A stretch of DNA of 64,000 bases from Desulfobulbus rhabdoformis (GCF_016919065.1 NZ_JAFFQA010000004.1:1-64000), one strand, 5' to 3'. Positions 34,431-44,525 are shown, counted from the first letter of the stretch. The notes: generated by a model not told the origin, from the letters alone. A program made the numbers and translations.

Positions 34431-34553
34431 ATTCCCTGAGTATACCCTTCCTGCATTTGTATATCTGTCACTCCAGCTGCAAAACAAGACACAAAGGCCT
34501 ATCGGCCTAAAAAATCATTTTCTTTCTGCCTGGTCAAAAGACCGGAATACTTC

Positions 34554-36320
34554 ATGTCAAATAGAGAAATATTACGACGCATGGCTGATGTCCTCAAGCC
34601 ATATATCCGTAGCCTGCTCATCGCTATGGTGGCAATGATTGTTGTCGGTGGGTTCAATGCCCTTCAAGCCTACATGGTCAAGCCGCTACTGGATGAAATT
34701 TTTTTTAATAAAAATGGATCGCTGCTTTCCTTGCTCCCCTTGGGGGTGGTTGTCGTTTTCGTGGTAAAGGGGGTGTTCTATTTTCTTTACACCTACCTCT
34801 TGGAGAAAGTCGGGCTCGGGGTTATTCGTGATTTGCGTCATGCTGTATATGCCCACATCAACACCCTGTCGCTCAGTTATTTTCATAAAACCCCCACCGG
34901 TAAAATCATTTCAAGAATCATCAATGATGTGAATTTACTTCAGAGATCGGTGAGCTATGCCCTTATTCAGCTTTTACGGGATCTCTGTTCTGTCGCCGGC
35001 CTACTGGGAGTCATCTTTTATATGGATTGGCGTCTTGCTCTCATCTCGCTGGCTTTTATTCCACTATCCGTTGGCCCGATCGTTTTTTTTGGGCGTCGAT
35101 TTCGAAAAATCAGTGTTGTGTATCAGGACAACATAGGAGAGGCGACAAGTAACCTCCATGAAACAATTGGAGGGGCCCGTATCGTCAAGGCCTTCAGCAT
35201 GGAGAAAGAAGAGGTGCAGCGTTTTGCGGGCAAGCTGCAGGAGATCATGGACACCATGTTGCTCGATACAAAAAACAGAGCCCTCTCTCATCCTCTGACA
35301 GAATGTATCGGTGGATTTGGCATGGCTTTTATTATCTGGTTTGGTGGTCGAGAGGTCCTTAACGGGCACTCAACGCCAGGCACCTTTATGTCGTTTCTTA
35401 CCGCCCTCATCCTTCTTTATGAGCCGATTAAAGGAGTGAGTAAAATAAACTCGACTTTTCAACAGGGAGCGGCTGCAGCGGGGCGAATTTTTGGTTTGTT
35501 GGATATTGAGCCTGAAATACAAGAACGTTTGGATGCTGTAACACTTCCACCTTTTGAGCGGGAAATTGTGCTCAAGGATGTGACCTTTTGCTATGAACCG
35601 AATCGACCTGTTCTTCAATGCCTTAACCTCCGTTTGAGCCGCGGTGAGATATTGGCAATTGTAGGCCCCAGTGGAAGCGGTAAAACCACGCTTGCCAACC
35701 TTATTCCACGCTTTTATGACGTTACCGAAGGATCACTGAAAATTGATGACCATGAGATACGTGATCTGACCCTGCATTCATTACGTTCCCAGATAGCGCT
35801 GGTTACTCAGCAGACCATTTTGTTCAACGATACAGTGAGAAACAATATTGCCTACGGACGAAAATCCTGTACGGAAGAAGATGTTCATCAAGCCGCCAAA
35901 GCAGCATTTGCGTATGAATTCATCAAGGATCTTCCCCAGGGGTTTGACACGGTTATAGGGGAGTCCGGTTCACGACTTTCCGGAGGACAGCAGCAAAGGG
36001 TCTCCATTGCCCGGGCAATCCTAAAAGATGCTCCGATTTTGATTCTTGATGAAGCAACCTCCTCACTGGATACAGAGTCAGAACGTGAAGTGCAGCGTGC
36101 CTTAGAGAACTTGATGCAAAACAGAACCACGATCATTATTGCCCACCGCCTTTCAACGGTAAAAAACGCAGATCGAATAATTGTTCTGAAAGATGGCCAC
36201 CTCGTAGAAGAAGGCACACATGAGAGTCTGCTGGCACTGCAGGGTGAGTATCACGCTCTTCACAGGCTGCAGTTTAGTCATGCTCAAGAGCCAGATAAGA
36301 TGGTAGAAGCTCATGCCTGA
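34554..36320 (+). CDS. msbA: MsbA-like lipid A / glycolipid ABC exporter
   Basis: 588 residues, a half-transporter: six membrane helices in residues about 15-300, then an ATPase domain. Walker A GPSGSGKTT is at 371-379, the Q-loop at VTQQTILFND, signature LSGGQQQR near 475, Walker B ILILDEATSS, and H-loop IIAHRLSTV. The transmembrane part resembles MsbA, which flips lipid A-core across the inner membrane. It opens an envelope-glycan locus and overlaps the next gene by eight bases. Other type I exporters of peptides or lipids cannot be excluded. Confidence 0.85.
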   Translation: MSNREILRRMADVLKPYIRSLLIAMVAMIVVGGFNALQAYMVKPLLDEIFFNKNGSLLSLLPLGVVVVFVVKGVFYFLYTYLLEKVGLGVIRDLRHAVYAHINTLSLSYFHKTPTGKIISRIINDVNLLQRSVSYALIQLLRDLCSVAGLLGVIFYMDWRLALISLAFIPLSVGPIVFFGRRFRKISVVYQDNIGEATSNLHETIGGARIVKAFSMEKEEVQRFAGKLQEIMDTMLLDTKNRALSHPLTECIGGFGMAFIIWFGGREVLNGHSTPGTFMSFLTALILLYEPIKGVSKINSTFQQGAAAAGRIFGLLDIEPEIQERLDAVTLPPFEREIVLKDVTFCYEPNRPVLQCLNLRLSRGEILAIVGPSGSGKTTLANLIPRFYDVTEGSLKIDDHEIRDLTLHSLRSQIALVTQQTILFNDTVRNNIAYGRKSCTEEDVHQAAKAAFAYEFIKDLPQGFDTVIGESGSRLSGGQQQRVSIARAILKDAPILILDEATSSLDTESEREVQRALENLMQNRTTIIIAHRLSTVKNADRIIVLKDGHLVEEGTHESLLALQGEYHALHRLQFSHAQEPDKMVEAHA

Positions 36321-37251
36321 TACAGTACTTAAAGTCCTTGTCGTGCGGGACGGTCGACCTGGACACGAAAAGCAATCATTGGGGATTGTCGCTGCCCTGA
36401 AAGAAGAATATGGCGTTGAGGTCCGGGAGATCTTTATCAAGCCTGGCTACAAGGCAATCCTCAGGAGTTTATCCCTGCTTGTGGGATCTCTACCAGCGGA
36501 GATTGCGAAGTTTTCTCCTGATTTAATCGTGGGGACGGGAAGCCATACACACTTTATCATGCTGGCATTACGAAAACGTTTAGGGGGACGCACAGTCGTC
36601 TGCATGTCACCAATGAAGGTCATCCGGAATTGGTTTGATTTGTGCTGTATTCCCCGACATGATGAGGTTGAGGAAGGCGACAATGTTCTGTTTACCGATG
36701 GTCCTCCTGGCTTAAATAGCAATAAAAAGATCCATGACCTCAAAAAGGGCCTGATCCTTGTTGGTGGGATTGACGAAAAAAGTCATATCTGGAGCAGTGA
36801 AAAGATCTCTAAGACTATTGTTGACGCGATACAGCAACATCCACAATACCAGTGGACGTTGACGACCTCTCCTCGAACACCGTCTGATTTTCTCCAAGTT
36901 TTTTCATCATTTTGTCCAGATAAGGAAGCTTTAACTCTTGCCCCTTTTTCTGAAACACCACCTGGCTGGCTCGAGAAACAGTTGGAGGTCAATAACTGGG
37001 TCCTGGTCACTGAAGACAGTTTGTCTATGCTTTTTGAAGCACTCTCTGCCGGATGCTTGGTCGCGACTATCCCTGTTACCTTTAAGACCGAGAATAAATT
37101 TGTTCGTTGTATCCAAGACCTTAAAAGTCGTCATCTCATAGCCTCCGAGATCGGGGACAGCGGCACGCAACATGGGGTTGAGTTGAATGAAGCAAAGCGA
37201 TGTGCAAAAGAAATTACTGCAAGATTTATTCACGAGAAACCGATAGTGTAA
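36313..37251 (+). CDS. ELM1/GtrOC1-family putative glycosyltransferase
   Basis: 312 residues of the PF06258 family, named after a plant mitochondrial fission protein but in bacteria found in LPS loci. Characteristic pieces: VVRDGRPGHEKQSLGIVAAL at the N-terminus, IVGTGSHTHF near 75, LILVGGIDEKSHIW about 145, and NWVLVTEDSLSMLFEAL near 230, which is a nucleotide-sugar-binding-like region. Often encoded beside kdtA- or msbA-type genes. The exact reaction is unknown. Confidence 0.8.
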   Translation: MPDTVLKVLVVRDGRPGHEKQSLGIVAALKEEYGVEVREIFIKPGYKAILRSLSLLVGSLPAEIAKFSPDLIVGTGSHTHFIMLALRKRLGGRTVVCMSPMKVIRNWFDLCCIPRHDEVEEGDNVLFTDGPPGLNSNKKIHDLKKGLILVGGIDEKSHIWSSEKISKTIVDAIQQHPQYQWTLTTSPRTPSDFLQVFSSFCPDKEALTLAPFSETPPGWLEKQLEVNNWVLVTEDSLSMLFEALSAGCLVATIPVTFKTENKFVRCIQDLKSRHLIASEIGDSGTQHGVELNEAKRCAKEITARFIHEKPIV

Positions 37252-37267
37252 CTCTTCGTCAATACCT

Positions 37268-38398
37268 ATGGAAAAAAAGATAACTGTTGCCCAGATATTA
37301 CCTGATCTTTACGAAGGAGGGGTGGAACGAGGAACTGTTGATTTGAGTAAATACCTCGTCGAGCATGATGTCAATGCGCTTGTTATTTCAGGCGGTGGCC
37401 CCATGGTCTCCCAGCTTGAAGCGATAGGTTGCAGACACCTGAAACTCAACGTTGGGGAAAAGAAACCTGCAACATTGTTTTCAATCAGGAAATTACAGGA
37501 GATTATTCTTGCTGAAAAAATAGATATAATACATGCCCGGTCAAGGGTCCCTGCATGGGTTGCTTATCTAGCGTTAAAATTGATGAAAAAAACGCAACGA
37601 CCAAAATTTATAACAACATTTCATGGGTTTTATTCAGTAAATAAATATAGCGAAATAATGACAAAAGGAGAAGTCGTTATAGCTGTGTCTCATGTTATTA
37701 GAAAACACATAGAAGAAAATTATAAAATTTCATCGGGGAAAATACAAGTTATTAGCCGTGGCCTTGATACAAGTATTTTTTCGAAAAATAATGTTGCAAT
37801 CGATCGACAGCAACAATTATTGCAGAGATGGAATCTACCCCAGGACGATATCCCCTTGATTATGATTCCGGGCAGAGTCTCTTCATGGAAGGGTCAAGAT
37901 GTCTTTATTAAGTGCTTAGCCCTCATAAAAAAACTGCCCTGGAAAGCTGTTGTTGTTGGCGGTTATGAAAAAGGAAGTCGGTATACCGAAAGGTTGCATG
38001 CCCTTGTCAGAGAATCAGGATTAGAGCAGCGAGTACACTTTGTCGGAACATGTACGGATATGCCTGCGGCATACAATTTGGCAAGTGTTATTGTTTCAGC
38101 ATCATCAGGCCAGCCAGAGGCCTTTGGTCGAATAGCTATTGAGGCACAGGCTATGGAAGTGCCAATTATTGCAACTGCCCATGGCGGTTCACTAGAAACT
38201 GTGCTTGATGAAAATTCTGGATATTTAGTCAAACCAGGGGACCATGAAGACATGGCAGGAAAAATTCAACTCGTTCTCGAGGATGCAAATAGGGCAACAC
38301 GCATGGGGATCAAAGGACGAGATAATGTCATGCGTAATTTTAGTCTGGAACGAATGTGCTCTCAGACGGTTGACGTATATAAAAAAATATTAAGTTGA
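37268..38398 (+). CDS. Glycosyltransferase family 4 protein
   Basis: 376 residues with two Rossmann-like halves of the GT-B fold. The N-terminus VAQILPDLYEGGVERGTVDL has the GGVER acceptor loop, and HARSRVPAWVAYLA is typical. In the C-terminal half, MIPGRVSSWKGQDVFI opens the donor domain, and SSGQPEAFGRIAIEAQAMEVP is the EX7E motif. It transfers a sugar from a nucleotide donor in LPS core/O-chain synthesis. Codon use becomes AT-rich inside this gene. Starts 16 bases after the ELM1 gene. Confidence 0.88.
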   Translation: MEKKITVAQILPDLYEGGVERGTVDLSKYLVEHDVNALVISGGGPMVSQLEAIGCRHLKLNVGEKKPATLFSIRKLQEIILAEKIDIIHARSRVPAWVAYLALKLMKKTQRPKFITTFHGFYSVNKYSEIMTKGEVVIAVSHVIRKHIEENYKISSGKIQVISRGLDTSIFSKNNVAIDRQQQLLQRWNLPQDDIPLIMIPGRVSSWKGQDVFIKCLALIKKLPWKAVVVGGYEKGSRYTERLHALVRESGLEQRVHFVGTCTDMPAAYNLASVIVSASSGQPEAFGRIAIEAQAMEVPIIATAHGGSLETVLDENSGYLVKPGDHEDMAGKIQLVLEDANRATRMGIKGRDNVMRNFSLERMCSQTVDVYKKILS

Positions 38399-38399
38399 C

Positions 38400-39308
38400 T
38401 TGTATGAAATTAGAAAACAATTATGGCGAAGCATAAATAAGATCCTGGGTACTATTAGCATGCTTAATGGTGAGATCTGTAATAACGTAGAAATACTATC
38501 TGTATCGTACAATAGCTATGATTCATTCTGTAATAAATCATGGGAAGGAATTTTAAATCAAGATTGTGTTCAAGTAACAGTGGTCGATAATAATAGCCCT
38601 GACCAAAGTGGCAAAAAAATAAGAGAAAAATTTAAAAAAATTCGTGTATTCAATTTATCACAAAACATTGGGTATGGAAGAGCCCTTAATTTTGCAATAA
38701 ACAATTCAGACAAAAGATTTGTCTTAGTCGTTAATCCGGATATTAAATTTGCTTTAAATGATCTAGTAAAATTAGTCGGAATTGCAAAAAATGATGCAAC
38801 ATCAACCAGAATTTGGGCCCCATCTTTAGAAAGAAGAGGGGGCGATGACGACTACTCGGAAGATGTCGAACACGTTTCTGGGGCTGCTATGCTGCTGGAC
38901 ACAGAGCAAATGGAACAATTTTTTGATGAAAACATATTTCTTTTTTTTGAGGAAACAAGTCTATGTAAGGATGTAATTAATTCAGGAGGGAAGATTAAAT
39001 TGTGCCCATCTGTTTTTTTTGACCATATTGGTGGGGCATCCTCTGATGATTCAATGCAAATTGAATGTTTAAAAGCATGGCATTATGCTTGGTCTCGATG
39101 CTATTTTATGAATAAATATAAATTATTTACTTACTATAATACTATGTATAAGATGTACTTTGAGTATAAAATTCAAAGTATCATAAATTTAAATTCAGTG
39201 AAAAGAAAATTATATAAAGTGAAGTCTGAAGGGGTTAGAGCCTTTATGCAGGGAAGAACGGCCTTTGATAAAAATGGGGCACCATTTATTTCAGATTTGT
39301 GGTGTTGA
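38400..39308 (+). CDS. Glycosyltransferase family 2 protein (rhamnosyltransferase-like)
   Basis: 302 residues if begun at TTG 38400; ATG 38460 (MLNGEICNN...) is an equally possible start and no strong ribosome site marks either. GT-A features: ILSVSYNSYDSF, VTVVDNNSPDQSGKK, NIGYGRALNFAI and the DXD-like VVNPDIKFA. Later, HVSGAAMLLD and FFEETSLCKDV fit rhamnosyl/N-acetylglucosaminyl transferases. Very AT-rich compared with flanking regions, suggesting transfer. Product probably adds a sugar to an LPS or polysaccharide repeat. Confidence 0.8.
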   Translation: MYEIRKQLWRSINKILGTISMLNGEICNNVEILSVSYNSYDSFCNKSWEGILNQDCVQVTVVDNNSPDQSGKKIREKFKKIRVFNLSQNIGYGRALNFAINNSDKRFVLVVNPDIKFALNDLVKLVGIAKNDATSTRIWAPSLERRGGDDDYSEDVEHVSGAAMLLDTEQMEQFFDENIFLFFEETSLCKDVINSGGKIKLCPSVFFDHIGGASSDDSMQIECLKAWHYAWSRCYFMNKYKLFTYYNTMYKMYFEYKIQSIINLNSVKRKLYKVKSEGVRAFMQGRTAFDKNGAPFISDLWC

Positions 39309-39370
39309 GTGGATCTGAGTTTCTTCTTTTCTCTTTCAAGTAGTATGTTTTTCCTGGTTAAGGTGTATTG

Positions 39371-40384
39371 ATGAAAAAAATTTATATGCACATTGGCTGT
39401 GAAAAAACAGGGTCAAGTGCATTACAGTTATGGCTCCATCAGAATGCTGCCTGTCTTTTGGAAAACGGTATTTATTATCCAACATTTACTCGTAAAATTA
39501 CTGGCCAATATACAATTACATCGGGCAATGGGGCTGAAGCTGTTAAAGCTATCAATAAAGAAAGGGGGGCGAGGTTTTTTGAACATTTGTTTGCAAAGGG
39601 AGATGAAGATGTGCTGCTTTCTTCGGAGCAGTTTCAATCCCTCACTGATCAACAATTAGTTGGCTTGAAAAACCTGTTTGAATCTTTGGAGATTGAGCCA
39701 GTTGTTATCGTATTTTTACGAGATGTTTATGATGTGTTATATTCCAAGTATAATCAACTTGTAAAAAGGCATTTTTTTGAAAAATCTTTTTCGGAGTATA
39801 TTTACTCTTTAAAGGAAGTTGAGCAGATATCGGTAGTTGATAAGTGGTCACGGCATTTTTCTCAAATAAATGTATTGCACTATAATTCAAATAAAAAAAA
39901 TCTGGATAGCGCTTTTTCTAAAGTGCTCGGGTTAAATGAGTGTTTAATCCAACCTATGAAAAAAGTTACTGTTAACCGTTCGTTAAATTTTTTTGAGATC
40001 GAACTTATGCGAATGGTTAACATGGTTTATAATAAAAAAATTTATAAAAAGAATTATGATTTTCCTGAAAAAATAACAAATAAACTCATAAAAAATAGCC
40101 CTGAGAAATCTGTGTCTATTTTTTATGATAAAAAAGTGGAACAACATATAGCTGAATCATTCTCTGGGGACATTGATAGAGTCAATAAAGAATATTTTAA
40201 TGGTAAGAAAATATTACAGGTATTTGATAAGGGGGGGAAGCTATATTCAGAGAATATTCCGACTATAGAAAGCGAATACAAAATTATTTTGGAAGAAATA
40301 ATTGATTCTCAATTTTCGCTGCAGTTTTGGTGGAAGAATTATTTAGAAAATATTTCACAAAAAATTAAAAATTTTTGTTCGTAA
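39371..40384 (+). CDS. Sulfotransferase-like protein
   Basis: 337 residues from ATG 39371. The N-terminal [19 protein letters not shown] is the PAPS 5'-phosphosulfate loop of sulfotransferases, and [19 protein letters not shown] near residue 120 is the 3'-phosphate motif (RDxxD...S/N). The C-terminal half is lysine-rich and unrecognised. It may sulfate a surface sugar, using PAPS. Strongly AT-rich, in the middle of the glycan locus. Could instead act on a small molecule. Confidence 0.75.
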   Translation: MKKIYMHIGCEKTGSSALQLWLHQNAACLLENGIYYPTFTRKITGQYTITSGNGAEAVKAINKERGARFFEHLFAKGDEDVLLSSEQFQSLTDQQLVGLKNLFESLEIEPVVIVFLRDVYDVLYSKYNQLVKRHFFEKSFSEYIYSLKEVEQISVVDKWSRHFSQINVLHYNSNKKNLDSAFSKVLGLNECLIQPMKKVTVNRSLNFFEIELMRMVNMVYNKKIYKKNYDFPEKITNKLIKNSPEKSVSIFYDKKVEQHIAESFSGDIDRVNKEYFNGKKILQVFDKGGKLYSENIPTIESEYKIILEEIIDSQFSLQFWWKNYLENISQKIKNFCS

Positions 40385-40397
40385 TTATTTGCTTGCA

Positions 40398-40919
40398 ATG
40401 TCATTTCGTAAAATATTTTTTTATTTGCGCTATAAAAAAAACATCGTAGGAAGCGACTTTCAAGTAGGAAAGCGCGTATTTGTTAGGAGTTTTCCTTTTA
40501 ATGATAAAGATCTTACGATCCTCTTTAAAGGGAATAACGTCTTGATGAATGACGTGATCATTCAGGGGAGTGGGCAACTTGAATTGGGAGTAAATACCTA
40601 TATTGGCTCTTTTTCTGTGATTGGCTGCAACGAGAAAATTATTATCGGTGATAACTGCATGATAGCCCAAAGTACGTCAATACGGGATACCGACCACGCC
40701 TTTTCACGCCGTGACATGCCCATGAATCAGCAGGGAGTCTCTACCTCACCGATTGAAATTGGCGATGATGTATGGATAGGTCATGGTGCTGTTATCACAA
40801 AGGGGGTCACTATTTCTCGTGGTGCTATAATTGGTGCGAATGCGGTGGTGACAAAAGATGTGCCGGAGTATGCCATCGTGGGGGGAGCACCAGCTCAGAT
40901 CATACGGTATCGTCCTTGA
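40398..40919 (+). CDS. Left-handed beta-helix acetyltransferase (hexapeptide family)
   Basis: 173 residues from ATG 40398. Hexapeptide repeats are clear: [20 protein letters not shown] with the catalytic-type histidine, then [21 protein letters not shown] and [20 protein letters not shown]. The ending [11 protein letters not shown] is the usual terminator of sugar O-acetyltransferases (maltose/galactoside and CysE-like WbbJ type). It likely O-acetylates a polysaccharide residue. 13 bases downstream of the sulfotransferase gene. Confidence 0.9.
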   Translation: MSFRKIFFYLRYKKNIVGSDFQVGKRVFVRSFPFNDKDLTILFKGNNVLMNDVIIQGSGQLELGVNTYIGSFSVIGCNEKIIIGDNCMIAQSTSIRDTDHAFSRRDMPMNQQGVSTSPIEIGDDVWIGHGAVITKGVTISRGAIIGANAVVTKDVPEYAIVGGAPAQIIRYRP

Positions 40920-41004
40920 AGTATCGGACTTCTTTCAGACGTGTAACTCGCTTTTAAGGGAATTGTAGTATTAAAATTACCCGCTGGGACAGGAATAAAT
41001 ATTT

Positions 41005-42027
41005 ATGAAGGTAATGCAGATAATGCTCTCTGAGGGGTTCGGCGGGGCGGAGAGGCTGTTTGTTGATTGTTGCTTTGCGCTTGCTGAAGCAGGAGTTGAC
41101 GTTATTGCTGTCTGTCACCCTCAATTTGTCGAAATGGATAAATTACGCCATGATAAAATTACCATCGCAACATTAAAAGTCCATTTCGATTATAGTTTTT
41201 TGGCTACAATTAGGTTGGAAAGGATCGTCTCTAGATATCAGCCCGATGTGATTCATACCCATTTATGCAGGGCGGCGATGATTGGAGGGCGTGTTGGGAG
41301 AAAGTGTAGAATCCCAGTGGCGGCAAATATACATAATTACATAAAGCTGAAATATTATAAAAATATTTCTAAATTTATTCCAGGGACTGCTGATCAAAAA
41401 AAATATTTGATGTCACTTGGGGTTAAATCTGTCGATATTGAAATTGTGCCGCATTTCTCCTTGTTAGATAGTGGTACTGAAGTGCAATACAAAAAGAGTA
41501 ATGTAATTATTAGCTATGGCCGATTTGTCAAAAAAAAGGGATTTGACCTGCTTCTTGCTGCGGTAAAACTCATTACTGATCAGGGGGGAGATGTTCGTTT
41601 GTTGCTTGGTGGTGATGGCCCTGAGAGATTACATATTGAACAAAAAATATCTGCCTTAGGGCTTGAGTCAAAAGTAGAACTCGTTGGATGGGTTCATGAT
41701 GTTGGCCATTTTTTGGAAAAGGGGGATGTCTTTGTCCTGCCATCACTCGACGAGCCTTTTGGTATTGCTGTTTTAGAGGCCATGGCTAAGGGGAAGGTTA
41801 TTGTATCTTCCAAAACAAAAGGGCCTCTTGAAGTCCTGGATCCTGGCTCGGCTTGGTTGTTTGATATTAATAACGCTCAAGATTTGGCTCATTCCATTCT
41901 GTTGGCGTTAAATTCACCTGAAGAGGCTGTGAAGAAAGCAAAGAAGGCTATGCAAATTTATGAAGATCAATATTCTTCAAAATCGATTGTTCCTCGATAT
42001 ATTGCCTTGTTTGAAAGCATGTGTTGA
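41005..42027 (+). CDS. Glycosyltransferase family 4 protein
   Basis: 340 residues. MQIMLSEGFGGAERLFVDCC gives the N-terminal glycine-rich acceptor loop, and DVIHTHLCRAAMIGGRVG follows. The donor domain begins IISYGRFVKKKGFDLLL, with LLLGGDGPERLHIE and the EX7E motif in DEPFGIAVLEAMAKGK. Expected retaining glycosyltransferase of the envelope-glycan pathway. AT-rich like its neighbours. Confidence 0.88.
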   Translation: MKVMQIMLSEGFGGAERLFVDCCFALAEAGVDVIAVCHPQFVEMDKLRHDKITIATLKVHFDYSFLATIRLERIVSRYQPDVIHTHLCRAAMIGGRVGRKCRIPVAANIHNYIKLKYYKNISKFIPGTADQKKYLMSLGVKSVDIEIVPHFSLLDSGTEVQYKKSNVIISYGRFVKKKGFDLLLAAVKLITDQGGDVRLLLGGDGPERLHIEQKISALGLESKVELVGWVHDVGHFLEKGDVFVLPSLDEPFGIAVLEAMAKGKVIVSSKTKGPLEVLDPGSAWLFDINNAQDLAHSILLALNSPEEAVKKAKKAMQIYEDQYSSKSIVPRYIALFESMC

Positions 42028-42047
42028 AGCCTTTCTTCTTGAATTTT

Positions 42048-43070
42048 ATGAAAATTTTACATGTAGCCAATTTTAGCGAAGGGAAATTTGGAGACGCACT
42101 CTATAGTACTGACCGAAAAATTAGTAATGGATTAATTCGAAACGGGCATTATGTGTACAACTTCTCTTACCGTGATGTTGCCAGAAGTCTGAATCTTTTT
42201 CATTCTTCAAAATATGGACGTCAGTCCATGGTGAAAGCCTTTTTAAAGACAATTGAATCGGTAGAACCTCAACTGTTACTTTTGGGACATAGTGAATTAC
42301 TGCGGCCTCAAGACCTTGTAGCAGCTCGGAAACAAAATCCTCACATGAAAATAGCCATGTGGTGGGTTGATGATCCTTTTCCAGCAGATCGTATTGCTCT
42401 TTTGAAAGAGAGAATGGGGGTAATCGATGTCTTGTTTACAACCGTTGGTGTTGATCCCGTTATAAAAGCACTTGGCGATAGGAAAAAAACGGTTGTTGCT
42501 TATTTCCCTAATATTATAGATAAAACTGTTGAGATCGGACGAGCTTTTGATGTCAGCCAACACATCCATGATCTCATTTTTATTGGTCACGCAACTCCTG
42601 AACGACGCTTTATGTTGCAGACTTTATCTTCTCTCTCCCATCAGTTTAATATAGGTATGTATGGTGGAAGTAAAGACACCAAAATTTTCGGGAAGAACTA
42701 TATAAACAAGTTGTCCAACTCAAGGATGGGCTTGAATTTTAGTTGTTATAACGACGTCTCTTTGTATTCATCGGACCGTTTGGCTCATCTTGTTGGTAAC
42801 GGATTACTCACTTTTACTCCTCAGGTCCCCGACCTTGACCTCCTTTTTTCAGACGATGAGGTCGTTTACTTTACAGACTTGGATGATCTCGTTGTTAAGG
42901 TAACTTCATTTCATAATGATTGGGAAAAAGGGCGGTTGCATGCACAACGTGGGTATGAAAAAGCCCATACTTCATATAACGAATGTCGAGTCACCCGGTT
43001 TTTTCTCGAGACCATCTTCGAAGAGCCTTTTACAGAGCAATATGAATGGCAGGATCAGGTGGTATCGTAG
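42048..43070 (+). CDS. CgeB-like/DUF3880-type glycosyltransferase
   Basis: 340 residues from ATG 42048 (MKILHVANFSEGKFGDALY); a GTG at 42021 would overlap the previous gene. WWVDDPFPADRIALL near 110 and the C-terminal GMGLNFSCYNDVSLYSSDR-type segment followed by HLVGNGLLTFTP correspond to CgeB/glycosyltransferase-1-like (PF13524) proteins. These occur in spore-coat and flagellin or polysaccharide glycosylation. Specific acceptor unknown. Confidence 0.7.
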   Translation: MKILHVANFSEGKFGDALYSTDRKISNGLIRNGHYVYNFSYRDVARSLNLFHSSKYGRQSMVKAFLKTIESVEPQLLLLGHSELLRPQDLVAARKQNPHMKIAMWWVDDPFPADRIALLKERMGVIDVLFTTVGVDPVIKALGDRKKTVVAYFPNIIDKTVEIGRAFDVSQHIHDLIFIGHATPERRFMLQTLSSLSHQFNIGMYGGSKDTKIFGKNYINKLSNSRMGLNFSCYNDVSLYSSDRLAHLVGNGLLTFTPQVPDLDLLFSDDEVVYFTDLDDLVVKVTSFHNDWEKGRLHAQRGYEKAHTSYNECRVTRFFLETIFEEPFTEQYEWQDQVVS

Positions 43071-43131
43071 CTTTGTTTTGATTTTTCCTGACTCCGTGAA
43101 CGTTCATCTCTTTATCTAACAAGGTTAGTTT

Positions 43132-44088
43132 ATGTTTTCTATTGTTATACCAGTCTACAACGAAGAGGATTCTCTACAGGAATTATGTGCTGGCATTATT
43201 GCCGTTTCTGAAAATATTTCCATTCCGGTTGAAATTGTTTTTGTGAACGACGGGAGTACTGACGGTACCCAGGCTGTAATTGAAGAATTGGCTCGTCAAT
43301 ACCAAGGGATCCGATACATCGTCTTTCGTAAAAATTTTGGTAAGTCTGCAGCCTTAAACGCTGGTTTTAAGCATGTCAGTCATGAGATAGTCTTCACCAT
43401 GGATGCTGATTTGCAGGACGATCCCCTTGAAATTCCAAAATTTTTAGAGGCGATAGAAAATGGCGCTGATGTGGTCACCGGCTGGAAGGAAAATAGGCGG
43501 GATCCCATAGAGAAGACACTGCCTTCCAGATTTTTTAACTTCATAACCTCCAAGTTCAGTGGTTTAAAGCTGCATGATTACAACTGTGGCTTCAAGTGTT
43601 ACCGCAGGGAGGTTTTGGAAGAAATCGATATTTATGGTGAACTGCACAGGTTTATTCCTTTTCTGGCCCATAAAAAAGGTTTTCGGGTTGCTGAGGTTCC
43701 TGTTCTCCATCATCCACGCAAATTTGGCCATTCGAAATTTGGTCTGGAGCGCTATGCCCGTGGTTTTTTCGATTTGCTCACTGTCATCTTTATCACCAAT
43801 TACCTGACGCGGCCCCTGCACCTTTTCGGACCTGTTGGAGCACTTTTTTGTTGTTCCGGTTTGGGACTTTTTTCTTATCTTTTCTGTTTTCGCTGGGTTA
43901 TGGGCAAGTCCATTGGGACCAGCCCTCTGTTTGCACTCTCTATTCTTGCCATTGGTATTGGTTTTCAGATCATTACCGGTGGCCTGCTGGCTGAACTTCT
44001 AGTGCATCACAAGGAAAAACGGGGAAAAGCCTCCTACGCGATCCTGCGCTCGAATCTGGAGCAGGAACCCAACCTGACTGGTGAGTAA
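43132..44088 (+). CDS. Polyprenyl-phosphate glycosyltransferase (GtrB/ArnC-like, GT2)
   Basis: 318 residues: a GT-A domain (SIVIPVYNEEDSL, VFVNDGSTDGT, FGKSAALNAGF, FTMDADLQDDP with the catalytic DXD) followed by two membrane helices near the C-terminus (about 235-300). It makes polyprenyl-phosphate-linked sugar on the inner face of the membrane, later flipped and used by a GT-C enzyme. Together with the next two genes (GtrA flippase, ArnT-like) it forms a complete three-gene sugar-modification cassette. GC content returns to the background level here. Confidence 0.92.
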   Translation: MFSIVIPVYNEEDSLQELCAGIIAVSENISIPVEIVFVNDGSTDGTQAVIEELARQYQGIRYIVFRKNFGKSAALNAGFKHVSHEIVFTMDADLQDDPLEIPKFLEAIENGADVVTGWKENRRDPIEKTLPSRFFNFITSKFSGLKLHDYNCGFKCYRREVLEEIDIYGELHRFIPFLAHKKGFRVAEVPVLHHPRKFGHSKFGLERYARGFFDLLTVIFITNYLTRPLHLFGPVGALFCCSGLGLFSYLFCFRWVMGKSIGTSPLFALSILAIGIGFQIITGGLLAELLVHHKEKRGKASYAILRSNLEQEPNLTGE

Positions 44089-44144
44089 CCCTGTATGTCT
44101 CCTGCATTTCCCGCTGAAAACAGTGTCCCTGCGTTGAGCAGTTT

Positions 44145-44522
44145 TTGAGATATTTCCCCTTGAAAATAATTAAGTTTTTTTCAACCTCTGTCGTGGCAAC
44201 TGCCCTGGATATGGGTGTCTATACACTGCTTCTTGGCACCTTAGAGCCGTATTGTGCAAATATGTTCAGTGCCTCTTTGGGCATGGTCGCTAACTTTGTG
44301 ATGCAGTGGTTCTGGGTTTTTCGGGCAACCCGCAGATGGTATGTGTCCTTTGTTTTTTCAGCCATCTTCTCTGTTATTGGCGTATTTTTAAGCAGCTTGC
44401 TTGTGTTTCTTTTGACAACCAAGACCCTGCTTGAGGATGCTCCCCTTGTTGCAAAGTGTCTGGTGGTCGTGGTTATCTTTTTTTATAATTTTTTAACGAA
44501 AAAGTTTTCTTTTGGAGATTAA
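44145..44522 (+). CDS. GtrA-family membrane protein (putative polyprenyl-phosphate-sugar flippase)
   Basis: 125 residues, four hydrophobic helices, apparently started at TTG 44145. FFSTSVVATALDMGVYTLLL and NFVMQWFWVF with the final FFYNFLTKKFSF are typical of GtrA/DPMS-flippase (PF04138) proteins. Placed between GtrB-like and ArnT-like genes, as in bactoprenol glucosylation and aminoarabinose systems. It overlaps neither neighbour; ArnT-like GTG follows three bases later. Confidence 0.85.
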   Translation: MRYFPLKIIKFFSTSVVATALDMGVYTLLLGTLEPYCANMFSASLGMVANFVMQWFWVFRATRRWYVSFVFSAIFSVIGVFLSSLLVFLLTTKTLLEDAPLVAKCLVVVVIFFYNFLTKKFSFGD

Positions 44523-44525
44523 TCT

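Noticed and set aside
43085..43125. Short match to a family A end before the GtrB-like gene
   Set aside because: Too short and without the rest of the element; may be chance.
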